From positions 1 through 32,034 of the forward strand of contig NZ_JANIOA010000046.1 in NCBI RefSeq assembly GCF_025175675.1: a DNA stretch of 32,034 nt. Direction: 5' to 3'. The translations under genes and the position numbers were made by a program. Position 1 is the first letter of the stretch, and each line of letters opens with the position of its first letter. The DNA comes from Sedimenticola hydrogenitrophicus (lineage in GTDB: Bacteria > Pseudomonadota > Gammaproteobacteria > Chromatiales > Chromatiaceae). The notes beneath the pieces are model-generated. The model had not been told where the DNA came from. It searched no databases and saw nothing but the letters and a program-made list of their open reading frames with translations. This document shows, piece by piece, positions 8,322 through 15,159 of the stretch.

Positions 8322-9677
8322 TTAGACCTCGTAGGGACCGAGCTCGCCGCCGAAGATCTTGGCGTCGTACTCAACCTGCGAACGTGGAACAATCTGCTCA
8401 ACCTTCAGAATATCGAACTGGGAGGATGGCGCCTCATTACCGCGCACCACCAGTACATCCTTGAAGCACTGATGGTCGTCCGCACGGTACTCGGTCGGGC
8501 CATTGCCTGCGCCGTCGAACTTGAAGCCTTCCAGCTGCTTGATCACCTCGGGCGGATAGAAGCTGCCGGCGGACTCAACCGCGTTGGCATACAGCAGGGC
8601 CTGTACATAGGTGGTCTGAGCCGCCTGCGAGGGGGGGAAACCGTACTCCTGACCGAAGGACTTGACGAATGCCTTGGAGCCTTCATCCTGCAGCGACCAG
8701 TGCCAGTTGGTGGTACCCAGGATACCCTTGATGTTATCACCCGCACCCTGCGCCATCAGGCGGGAGAACAGCGGCACGATGATCTCGAAGTTCTTGCCGT
8801 TGACCTGCTTGTCACGCAGACCGAACTGCACCGCCTGGGTCAGGGAGTTGATCATGTCCTTGCCGTAGTGATTGAGGATCAGCACGTCCGCACCGGAGTT
8901 CAGCACCGGGGTGATGTACTGGGAGAAGTCACCGGCGCCCACCGGGGTACGCACGGCGGCGGTGGTCTGCCAACCCAGGGCTTCGGTGGTGTTCTTGATC
9001 GACTCTTCCTGGGTCCAGCCCCAGGTGTAGTCGGCGGTCAGGTGATAGGCCTTGCGCTCGGTGCCCATCTCTTTCTGCAGCACCGGGCCCAATGCGGCGC
9101 CGGACATGTAGGCATTGAAGAAGTGACGGAAACCGTAGCGGCGCTTGTCCTTGCCGGTGGTGTCGTTGGAGTGGGTCAGACCCGCCATGAAGATGACCCC
9201 CATCTCCTGGCACAGCCCCTGAACGGCGACCGCCACACCCGACGAGGAGCCACCGGTGATCATCACCACGCCATCCTTCTCGATCATGCGCTTGGCCGAG
9301 GCACGGGCCGCATCCGACTTGGTCTGGGTATCACCGGTCACGTACTCGACCTTCTTGCCCAGGATGCCGTTGCCTTTCAGGGAAAGCGGTTTCATGGTGT
9401 TCAGCATACCGCCGTCACCCTCGCCATTGATGTGCTTGACCGCGAGTTTGTAGGCACGCAACTCGTCGGCGCCCTCATCCGCGTAGGCACCGGTCTGGGG
9501 CACGTTGAAGCCGAATTTCACCGAACCGGCATTGCCCGGGTTGTTGCGAAAATCCTTGGCGGCCCAGGCGTCCTTGACGAAGAACATGGGCATGCTGGCG
9601 GCGGTAACTGCCGTGGCGCCAACCTTGATAAAACCACGACGGGAAAGTTCGCTGATCTTGGACTTGTCTTCACTCAT
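8322..9677 (-). CDS. HAAT-family periplasmic substrate-binding protein, Tat-exported
   Basis: The 451-residue periplasmic binding protein (type I fold, LivK-like) captures the substrate for the LivHMGF importer. It begins with a twin-arginine signal, SRRGFIK at 12-18, then a hydrophobic stretch ending in DAWAAK near residue 40. This points to export as a folded protein through Tat. The mature region has KFGFNVPQTGAYADEG, the strand opening this fold, and VMITGGSSSGVAVAVQ, part of the ligand cleft. Roughly 60 residues longer than E. coli LivK. It is the first gene of the operon and starts about 680 bases from the next gene, so the promoter lies upstream in 9678-10000. Substrate specificity is not determinable; urea, amides or amino acids are all possible. 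Confidence 0.88.
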   Translation of the reverse strand: MSEDKSKISELSRRGFIKVGATAVTAASMPMFFVKDAWAAKDFRNNPGNAGSVKFGFNVPQTGAYADEGADELRAYKLAVKHINGEGDGGMLNTMKPLSLKGNGILGKKVEYVTGDTQTKSDAARASAKRMIEKDGVVMITGGSSSGVAVAVQGLCQEMGVIFMAGLTHSNDTTGKDKRRYGFRHFFNAYMSGAALGPVLQKEMGTERKAYHLTADYTWGWTQEESIKNTTEALGWQTTAAVRTPVGAGDFSQYITPVLNSGADVLILNHYGKDMINSLTQAVQFGLRDKQVNGKNFEIIVPLFSRLMAQGAGDNIKGILGTTNWHWSLQDEGSKAFVKSFGQEYGFPPSQAAQTTYVQALLYANAVESAGSFYPPEVIKQLEGFKFDGAGNGPTEYRADDHQCFKDVLVVRGNEAPSSQFDILKVEQIVPRSQVEYDAKIFGGELGPYEV

Positions 9678-10355
9678 TACGTTTTATCCTCTCTCATTCC
9701 GGGCTGGATGCCCTGTTATTTGTGCACGCGCATCAGGTGCCGGAAGGCGCCCATTGCGTTTTCGCGATGTTGGCTGAGTGCCGGGGTAACGCCGCTGAAT
9801 CCGATCGATGCCAATAGACCATCTTCAACTGACGAAACAATGCAACGGACAGCCAGATCATCAATCGATGGGATGGCTCTCCAGTTCTTTTTCTAATGTC
9901 TGCTTTAATGGATAAAGCTGTTTGCTGACTCTTTATTTATTATGTGTTTCAGTCGATAAAGCTGCCCGCTTCCCCGACTGATCCCACACTGGAGCAAGAT
10001 CCATGCCGCCCTCGAGTAGAGTGAAAAATCAAGGAGATGAAACCTGGCACAGGCCATCTGTGTTACCTAAACACACAGCCCGCGGTAACAGCCACCGGGT
10101 AGATTCGTAACGCCATGCATAATTACCACGCGGGAATCACGTCGGTCGCGGAGCTGCTTCGTTGACCCTGGATAGCGGAAAAACAGCCGGATTCTCCGGC
10201 AGTTCCGGGGCGAGATTGAAGGATTGCGCAGCCAGGCTACGGGGGGGGAATGTCCTCGCAATGACCGCAAGGGGATTACTTTTGACCCATCCAGGTCGAA
10301 GCGGCTGGGCCAATCAGACAGCTATGGCCTGATCCGCTTCAGCCAAAACCGGCCA
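9678..10355. other. Long non-coding gap; probable importer promoter region
   Basis: No convincing gene. The part nearest the binding-protein gene (about 9880-9965) is AT-rich and carries a direct repeat, GATAAAGCTG at 9911-9920 and 9955-9964, which could be an operator. At 10221-10262 there is a degenerate REP-like stretch with ATTGCG and CGCAAT arms around a G-rich centre. I found no convincing sigma-54 promoter. Confidence 0.5.
9911..9964. promoter_or_regulatory. Direct repeat upstream of importer operon (operator candidate)
   Basis: GATAAAGCTG occurs twice, 44 bases apart (about four helical turns), in the AT-rich zone about 235-290 bases upstream of the binding-protein start. The spacing on the same helix face would suit a cooperative regulator. 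No regulator is identified and the repeat could be chance. Confidence 0.3.
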
Positions 10356-10823
10356 CTACGGCATCATGTTGTTCATGAAGTTCATGGGGCGGGCAATATT
10401 GTGATTAAAGCGGGTAAAATCCCGTTGCATGATATAGGTGGACTGGGTCATCTGCTGGATCGAGCGATCCATCGACCCGATAGTCTCGAGCATTGGTTCA
10501 AGGGTGCTGATCTTGTCATTGATCTCGGACATATGGTCGGACATGGTGCGGATATTGTTGGTCATCTGCCCCATGTTGTCCGACACGGACTGCATATTGC
10601 TGGCCAACCGCGTCATGTTGGTATCCACGCTGACCGCCAGATAATGCACATCCTTGGCCAGGTTGTAGACCAGAAAAAATCCATAGGCCGCGAGGATAAT
10701 AAAGGCGAACAGGGAGGGATAGACAATCAGCTCCCAGCGTCGGGCACTGGTCTCGAACGCTTCCGAAAGACGCTCCATCGAATACGCCGGCCCTTGATCC
10801 AGCTGTTCTTTTTCTTGGACCAT
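10356..10823 (-). CDS. Single-helix membrane protein with Met-rich coiled coil
   Basis: No named family is recognised. The ATG at 10823 has AAGGTGG seven bases upstream; an upstream TTG at 10853 is the only way to lengthen it. This gives 155 residues. One hydrophobic helix (about 35-58, LIVYPSLFAFIILAAYGFFLV) is followed by a long heptad region with repeated Asn-Met and Ser-Asp-x-Met steps (about 70-125), resembling the signalling helices of methyl-accepting proteins but far too short. The C-terminus, RPMNFMNNMMP, is strikingly Met- and Asn-rich. The N-terminus is probably cytoplasmic and the coil periplasmic. It is the last gene of a co-oriented envelope cluster. An AT-rich stretch at 10855-10915 may hold its own promoter. 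Confidence 0.7.
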   Translation of the reverse strand: MVQEKEQLDQGPAYSMERLSEAFETSARRWELIVYPSLFAFIILAAYGFFLVYNLAKDVHYLAVSVDTNMTRLASNMQSVSDNMGQMTNNIRTMSDHMSEINDKISTLEPMLETIGSMDRSIQQMTQSTYIMQRDFTRFNHNIARPMNFMNNMMP

Positions 10824-11002
10824 CTGTTCCACCTTCAGGCCGAGCCCGGACAATATTATTTATTAGTTGGTTATATTTGAATAAGCTAATACATACTACC
10901 ACATACTGCTTTTCTTGGCCCCGTTTTTTCCTTATCCCGGGCGGCTGTACCGGAGCCGGGGGAACCGGCTGAACAGTGATTCGCCGGCAGCCGGAAATAC
11001 CC

Positions 11003-11581
11003 TCAGAAATCGCCAGCCGCGCCCCGCCGCATGATTTCGAGGATCACCTTTTTCACCTGCAGCGCCTCCTCCTTGAGCGCCGCGGGCAGTGGCTCACCGC
11101 CATGAATCATCAGGTCCATGTTCAGGGCATACAGCCAGAGTTGCCCCTGTTTGTCTTCAACCAGGGTAATCCGGCACGGCAGATAAGCGGAGAAGGCGTC
11201 GCTGTAATCCAGCATCCGGGCGGCGGTGAGGGAGTTGCAGAACATGTAGATCTTGACGAAACGGTACTGCTGGCCGCTTTTCGCCTCCACATCCTTGTAC
11301 AGGGGAAGCTCCCCCACATTGGAGATGTTCAGTTCATTGGCGACCGTCTTCATGGACAGTTCGACATCCTCGGGTGTCAGCCCCTCCTCAACCGGTACCT
11401 TCCAGACGGCTGCCTCGGCGGCATTGCGGGTCTCGACTATTTTCCCGGCCAGTTCCCGGTAGACCTGCACGGCACCGGGGTCGAACCCATCCAGCACGGT
11501 CCGGGTTTTCACCACCGCCACGGCGGCGGCGATCACCGCCACCACGCCGATCAGGGCAAACAGATTTCTGATGACACGCAT
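11003..11581 (-). CDS. DUF302 family protein with N-terminal membrane anchor
   Basis: This 192-residue protein has a hydrophobic N-terminal helix (about 5-24) that is either a signal anchor or a signal peptide, placing the rest in the periplasm. Residues about 75-180 match the DUF302 style: ELPLYKDVEAKSGQQYRFVKIYMFCN, then LPCRITLVEDKQGQLWLYALNMDLMIHGG, split by an exposed segment. DUF302 proteins are small alpha-beta folds of unknown activity, common in sulfur- and metal-oxidising bacteria and often near envelope or stress genes. The ATG at 11581 is the natural start because the hydrophobic helix follows directly. A MITE-like repeat lies in its upstream region, 90 bases before the start. Confidence 0.75.
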   Translation of the reverse strand: MRVIRNLFALIGVVAVIAAAVAVVKTRTVLDGFDPGAVQVYRELAGKIVETRNAAEAAVWKVPVEEGLTPEDVELSMKTVANELNISNVGELPLYKDVEAKSGQQYRFVKIYMFCNSLTAARMLDYSDAFSAYLPCRITLVEDKQGQLWLYALNMDLMIHGGEPLPAALKEEALQVKKVILEIMRRGAAGDF

Positions 11582-11670
11582 GATTACACCTCTCCCCGGC
11601 CTATATTGGCCCTGTGTATCGGGCCGGCTGGTTCATCTGCCGAATCCCTGGCTGCTTATTGAGTCTTATC

Positions 11671-11788
11671 GTAACTACTCACGGGGTGATTGGCCTGCCT
11701 TGCAGGCCTCACACGATGGCTTGTTTCCTCGCCAGCAAGATCGGCCAACAAGGCAGGCCAATCACTTACAGACCGGGTGAGTAGTTAC
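11671..11788 (-). mobile_element. MITE-like palindromic repeat, copy 2
   Basis: Perfect 12-base ends GTAACTACTCAC and GTGAGTAGTTAC. The short arm is on the left and the long arm (with the extra CCGGTCTG-type bases) on the right. The core holds ACAAGCCATCGTGTGAGGC and CCGATCTTG segments but in the orientation opposite to copy 1 relative to the arms. No clear 8-base target duplication is visible (GTCTTATC against GGTCATAT), so this copy may be old. It lies between the parA-like and DUF302 genes, both minus strand. Confidence 0.85.
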
Positions 11789-11796
11789 GGTCATAT

Positions 11797-12429
11797 TTAC
11801 TTCAGCATCCCGGGATAAAGTTTTGCACAGAGCGCGTTCAGCTCCTGGCTCCCCTTGCCCCGCGGATTCAGTTCAAACACCGCCAGCCCCTCGCTGAACG
11901 AGCGGCGAAAAATGGTACGCTGCGACAGTCGCGGCTTGATGAATTTCATCCCGGGCAGCGACACCAGGGCCGCCGCGGCCTCATCGGTCTCCCGCACGGC
12001 ATGATGGGTATCGCCCCGATTGATGAATCCGATCATCTCCGGGCTCTTCCCCTCGGTGGTGGAATTTACAAACTGGATGAACCGCTGGGTCGACCAGATA
12101 TCCGCCTGGGAGGGCGGAACCGGGACCAGGATGCGGTCGGCCAGCCGGATAGCGCGTTTCATCATCTCGATATCAGCGGTACCGATATCGATCAGCACTT
12201 CATCCACGCCATTCAGCCTGTTGCCATCCAGCTGTTTTTTCCCCTTCACGGAGATCCGGGGGTGATACCCCTCTTCATCCCGGACGTCCACCACGTCCCG
12301 CAGCGTGGCCTGGGGATCCAGATCGATAACCTGTACCTCGACTTCCGCCAGCGCCAGCCAGACGGCGAGGTTGAAGGTTACCGTGCTCTTCCCCGAGCCG
12401 CCTTTCAGACTACCCACGACAGTGATCAT
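11797..12429 (-). CDS. Orphan ParA/MinD-type partition ATPase
   Basis: A 210-residue deviant-Walker ATPase of the ParA family. The P-loop is KGGSGKST (9-16) with the signature first lysine. Next come VIDLDPQAT (switch I, 35-43), VLIDIG (about 78-83; the usual second Asp-x-Pro motif is altered) and PVPPSQADIW. It is short and lacks an N-terminal DNA-binding helix-turn-helix, like plasmid type Ib or VirC1-type ParA proteins. There is no ParB or centromere-like repeat beside it. Such orphans often position cargo other than chromosomes, for example envelope complexes, by cycling on the nucleoid or membrane. AAGGG precedes the ATG. Its location inside an envelope gene cluster suggests a positioning role, which is inference. 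Confidence 0.85.
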   Translation of the reverse strand: MITVVGSLKGGSGKSTVTFNLAVWLALAEVEVQVIDLDPQATLRDVVDVRDEEGYHPRISVKGKKQLDGNRLNGVDEVLIDIGTADIEMMKRAIRLADRILVPVPPSQADIWSTQRFIQFVNSTTEGKSPEMIGFINRGDTHHAVRETDEAAAALVSLPGMKFIKPRLSQRTIFRRSFSEGLAVFELNPRGKGSQELNALCAKLYPGMLK

Positions 12430-12501
12430 GCCAGGCCCTTATGTTTGTTGTTCAGATTCAGCCGACTACTACAGCGGCAACTCAATATCCCTGCCGCCAC
12501 C

Positions 12502-13452
12502 CTACCGCCACATGGGTGGCGCCCCACCGTCCCGGATGGCCAGCGACGCGTCCCGGTGGCCGGGTCCGTAGGCCGCCCCGCCACGCGCCAGGGGCTGCCC
12601 ATAGCGATAGGGAGCGGTGGGCATCCGCTGCCCGACTAGTGGATGAAAACGTGGATCCTGGCGGAAACGGTAGTCCCGTGGATAGGCCGGGCCGGGTCGG
12701 TACGGCATTGCGACAGGGTGGCCCTGAAGTGCCACCGACCGGGGCATGGGGCGAAATCGATAATCCCGTCGTGCCCCCGGATAGCCCGCATAGGGCTGGT
12801 AACGTCTGGCCAGTTGCCCGGCAACCGCAGGTGGCGCCGGCCGCGCCGGCTGTCTGAGCCAGGGCCGACCGGGATACCCGGAATAGGGCGGCGGCGCGCC
12901 CGCCACGGCCGGCGGCATCCGCAACGGCGGAGGCAGGAAGGCAGGGGCAACCGGCGGATAGGCCGGGCGTTGCCGATACGGCACCGGGCGAGGATAACCC
13001 CAGGCTCCGATCGGCGGACGCGACGGATAGGGGTACCCGGTCCACGGCATCGGCCGCACTCCATACCCCCTGACCGGGACTGGGAATGGGACTTGGCCCG
13101 GCAACGGGTAAGCGGACCAGCGCGGCCCTTGTCCCGGGTAGCCATAGCGGGGCATCCGCGGAGGCGGCGGTGCGATGGGACGATAACTCACCGGTATCGG
13201 CCAGGCTGCGGCCCGCGGTAGTGGCGCGTGCATCGGCCGTCTGACACCGGGCCGGGCGAAGCGCGGCATCCACTGCGCGGGCTGCATGCGATAATGCGGC
13301 CGGAAGCTGGCAACTCCCCGATCGGGTGATGCCGGCGCATAGCCGGGCAGCATCTGCTGGGGCAGGCCCGCCGGAGCCGCGAATGCTCCCCCCGCCATCC
13401 CGGCCAGGGCCAAGGCGACCGTCGTCAATATCCATCCGAATCTGATCTTCAT
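12502..13452 (-). CDS. Secreted Pro/Arg/Tyr-rich low-complexity protein
   Basis: No family recognised. The 316-residue protein opens with a clean Sec signal (MKIRFGWILTTVALALAG, cleavage near AFAAP at about 25). The rest is dominated by Pro, Arg, Tyr, Gly and Ala with repeated short units: YPGR, RPxP, PPxR, and two RDYRFR copies near residues 233 and 264. The ATG at 13452 has GGAGTAAAG upstream and the frame has a signal peptide. The alternative minus-strand frame over the same DNA (12482-13435) lacks both and is a low-complexity shadow. Disorder and cationic composition suggest a structural or polyanion-binding envelope component. A comparison with sulfur-globule envelope proteins is tempting but unsupported by sequence. 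Confidence 0.7.
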   Translation of the reverse strand: MKIRFGWILTTVALALAGMAGGAFAAPAGLPQQMLPGYAPASPDRGVASFRPHYRMQPAQWMPRFARPGVRRPMHAPLPRAAAWPIPVSYRPIAPPPPRMPRYGYPGQGPRWSAYPLPGQVPFPVPVRGYGVRPMPWTGYPYPSRPPIGAWGYPRPVPYRQRPAYPPVAPAFLPPPLRMPPAVAGAPPPYSGYPGRPWLRQPARPAPPAVAGQLARRYQPYAGYPGARRDYRFRPMPRSVALQGHPVAMPYRPGPAYPRDYRFRQDPRFHPLVGQRMPTAPYRYGQPLARGGAAYGPGHRDASLAIRDGGAPPMWR

Positions 13453-13505
13453 AGCTTTACTCCATGATCATCCGATCACTCAATGCGTTTCCCGGCACTC
13501 CGTCA

Positions 13506-13675
13506 GCTAGGAGCCTGTCGGGTTTGACCGACCGTAGCGAGGGAAAGCCGATTTGAGCCAGATTTTTCGATCTTTCGAGGCGAATAGTGGACCTATTTAA
13601 CGAGAAAGATCGGAAAATATGGCCAAATTCGGCTTTTCCGCAGTAGGTCAGTGTTAAATCCGACAGGCTCCTAGC
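13506..13675. mobile_element. 170-bp imperfect palindrome with 16-base perfect ends (MITE-like, second type)
   Basis: The ends are GCTAGGAGCCTGTCGG (13506-13521) and its exact complement (13660-13675). The interior is also a diverged inverted repeat, e.g. GGGAAAGCCGA against CGGCTTTTCC and CGATCTTTC against GAAAGATCG. CTAG at both outer edges could be a 4-base target duplication or part of the repeat. The right end overlaps the TAG stop codon of the next gene upstream. No coding capacity. Confidence 0.75.
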
Positions 13676-14441
13676 GTTGCTGACCCGGCTGCTGCGGTAC
13701 GATTTGCTTGAACTGTTCCGGTATCTTGAACAGCTCCGGATCCTGCGGCCCGATCGTGATGTTCTGCAGCTCACGGACATAGCCTCCCGGATTTGCCTCC
13801 TTGATCGCCAGATTGAGTTGCGGATCAAACCAGCGGGTAGAACGCTGGGCCGGCTGCTCGCCCTGGGTCAGGACCATCTCCCACTTCTCGACGGAACGTC
13901 CATGGAGCACTTCCATCGCCAGCAGACGCTGTTCCATCACCGTCCCTCCCTGGATCTCCTGCCGCAACAGGAATGAGCGCTGTTTGCCGATCCACTGGGT
14001 ACTTTCCACCACACCGCGCGGCGACGGCAGCATCACCTGCCATTTGCTGGCGGGGCGGCCATCGACAGGTTCATCACCCAACCGTTTACAACGGGCGCCG
14101 GGGATACCGGCACAGGGGCTCTCCGGCGCTGTCTCCTCCCCGGTCTCCATCCGATATTCGATATAACTTCGCTGCTGTGGATAGAGTACCCAGGTTATCC
14201 GCTGCCCGGTATCGATGATATTAACCACCGGCTGGCCATTCTGTTCCATCTCACTGCGTATGCGACTGGTGCCGACATAGATATGGCCGACCCGCTGCCG
14301 CTTTTGCGGATCAGTCTGGACGGTATCGGCGGAAAATTCCACCGCGGCGGGGGGGCTCGCCTCGCCCCGAGCCACACCGGGTGCCACACCGGCAACCAGT
14401 AGCGAGAGGCCAAGTGACATGCATTGACCACGGATAGACAT
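13671..14441 (-). CDS. Periplasmic DUF4412/LolA-like protein
   Basis: The 256-residue protein has a Sec-type signal (hydrophobic 8-22, cleavage near ARGEA). The mature part resembles beta-sheet lipoprotein-carrier-like folds (DUF4412 or outer-membrane lipoprotein-sorting type), as suggested by RVGHIYVGTSRIRSEM, ITWVLYPQQRSYIEYR, ESTQWIGKQRSFLLRQE, STRWFDPQLNLAIKE and ELFKIPEQFKQI near the end. No lipobox is seen, and two Cys (in PCAGIPGARCKRLGDEPVDG) may form a disulfide. GGAGG lies six bases before the ATG at 14441, which settles the start. The stop codon lies within the end of the palindromic element. The family assignment is from overall pattern and moderate. Confidence 0.7.
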   Translation of the reverse strand: MSIRGQCMSLGLSLLVAGVAPGVARGEASPPAAVEFSADTVQTDPQKRQRVGHIYVGTSRIRSEMEQNGQPVVNIIDTGQRITWVLYPQQRSYIEYRMETGEETAPESPCAGIPGARCKRLGDEPVDGRPASKWQVMLPSPRGVVESTQWIGKQRSFLLRQEIQGGTVMEQRLLAMEVLHGRSVEKWEMVLTQGEQPAQRSTRWFDPQLNLAIKEANPGGYVRELQNITIGPQDPELFKIPEQFKQIVPQQPGQQR

Positions 14442-14525
14442 CTATACCTCCAAAATGGCCTCCGGATACTGTCGCCGGATGGGCCTGTTTTCTTCTATTT
14501 CGGTCTCCCGCACGAGACCATCGGG

Positions 14526-14969
14526 CTACTCATGACGGCCCCGCCCCGGTGGCCGGAAGCGGTAGGCCGATTCCGGCGGCGCCGACAGCACAGGGTAGAA
14601 GCCCTTGTCCAGCGAACGAACGGAGGACGCCCGCTGCGCCGGCGCCTTGCCGCTGCGCGGACCGGACCGGAATCGCAGACCCGGCGATCCATGCGGATAA
14701 GCCATGAAAAAACCGCTCTGCACCGCCGGCCTCCGCGGGTATGGGTCGCCTGACGGTGCATAGGCGGGGGGAGCGTCCGTCGGCCCCCTCAGGTGATATC
14801 CCGCCTCGCCGGAATAGCGCCGCGCTCGCTGCGCGACCGGAGGCTTCTCCCCCGGTTGATGCAGGGGACGGAATTTTCCATACCACGGCCCGACCCCTTC
14901 GGCAATCAGCAGCCGCGGCAGCACCAGGGCACACAGGATGCCCAGGGCGAGCAGCCGCCTCAGCACCAT
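14526..14969 (-). CDS. Small signal-anchored protein with C-terminal YRFRP motif
   Basis: Unrecognised. The ATG at 14969 follows GGCAGG and opens directly into a hydrophobic segment, LLALGILCALVLPRLLIA, giving 147 residues. An ATG at 15005 adds 12 residues. Longer versions of the frame run through a palindromic repeat and are unlikely. The mature part is Pro/Arg/Gly-rich and probably disordered. It contains PGLRFRSGPR and ends with AYRFRPPGRG, echoing the YRFR units of the Pro-rich protein two genes away. That suggests both are handled by the same envelope machinery or bind the same partner. It lies between the RND pump gene and the DUF4412-like gene, same strand. Confidence 0.6.
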   Translation of the reverse strand: MVLRRLLALGILCALVLPRLLIAEGVGPWYGKFRPLHQPGEKPPVAQRARRYSGEAGYHLRGPTDAPPAYAPSGDPYPRRPAVQSGFFMAYPHGSPGLRFRSGPRSGKAPAQRASSVRSLDKGFYPVLSAPPESAYRFRPPGRGRHE

Positions 14970-15028
14970 CCTGCCTGCCACTCTGTTCAGGGCTCGCGCA
15001 AGCATAATTTCGTAGTACCGAGGGTGTT

Positions 15029-15111
15029 CCTGGGCCCCGCTGGCGAGGCACGCTTTGCAGGCAATGGCTGTTCCCTTGCCAAAAAGCGTAACGCCGCCAG
15101 CGGGGTCCAGG
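15029..15111. repeat. 83-bp hairpin-forming inverted repeat
   Basis: The 17-base arms CCTGGGCCCCGCTGGCG (15029-15045) and CGCCAGCGGGGTCCAGG (15095-15111) match with one mismatch. A second imperfect inner pair, ACGCTTTGCAGGCAA (15050-15064) with TTGCCAAAAAGCGT (15076-15089), extends the stem. It lies between the RND pump stop and the small anchored protein. No T-tract follows on the minus strand, so it is more likely a dispersed REP-like element or mRNA processing site than a terminator. Confidence 0.65.
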
Positions 15112-15159
15112 GGCGATCGAATACCGGAACTTATTTTTGCGTGAGCCCTCACCACCTGT

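Noticed and set aside
8472-9896. A 474-codon plus-strand frame opposite the binding-protein gene
   Set aside because: The minus strand encodes a clear Tat-exported binding protein. The plus translation has no domain and no ribosome site.
10043-10062. A TGGCAC-containing sequence considered as a sigma-54 promoter for the importer
   Set aside because: The second element TTGC is not at the required distance, and the orientation is away from the importer operon.
12482-13435. A second long minus-strand frame over the Pro-rich gene
   Set aside because: It lacks a signal peptide and ribosome site. Repetitive GC-rich sequence keeps several frames open. The frame at 12502-13452 has both signal and GGAG site.
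13506-13675. Possibility that the palindromic repeats are CRISPR or attachment sites
   Set aside because: They are single inverted units without regular direct repeats or spacers, and no Cas, integrase or recombinase gene is present.
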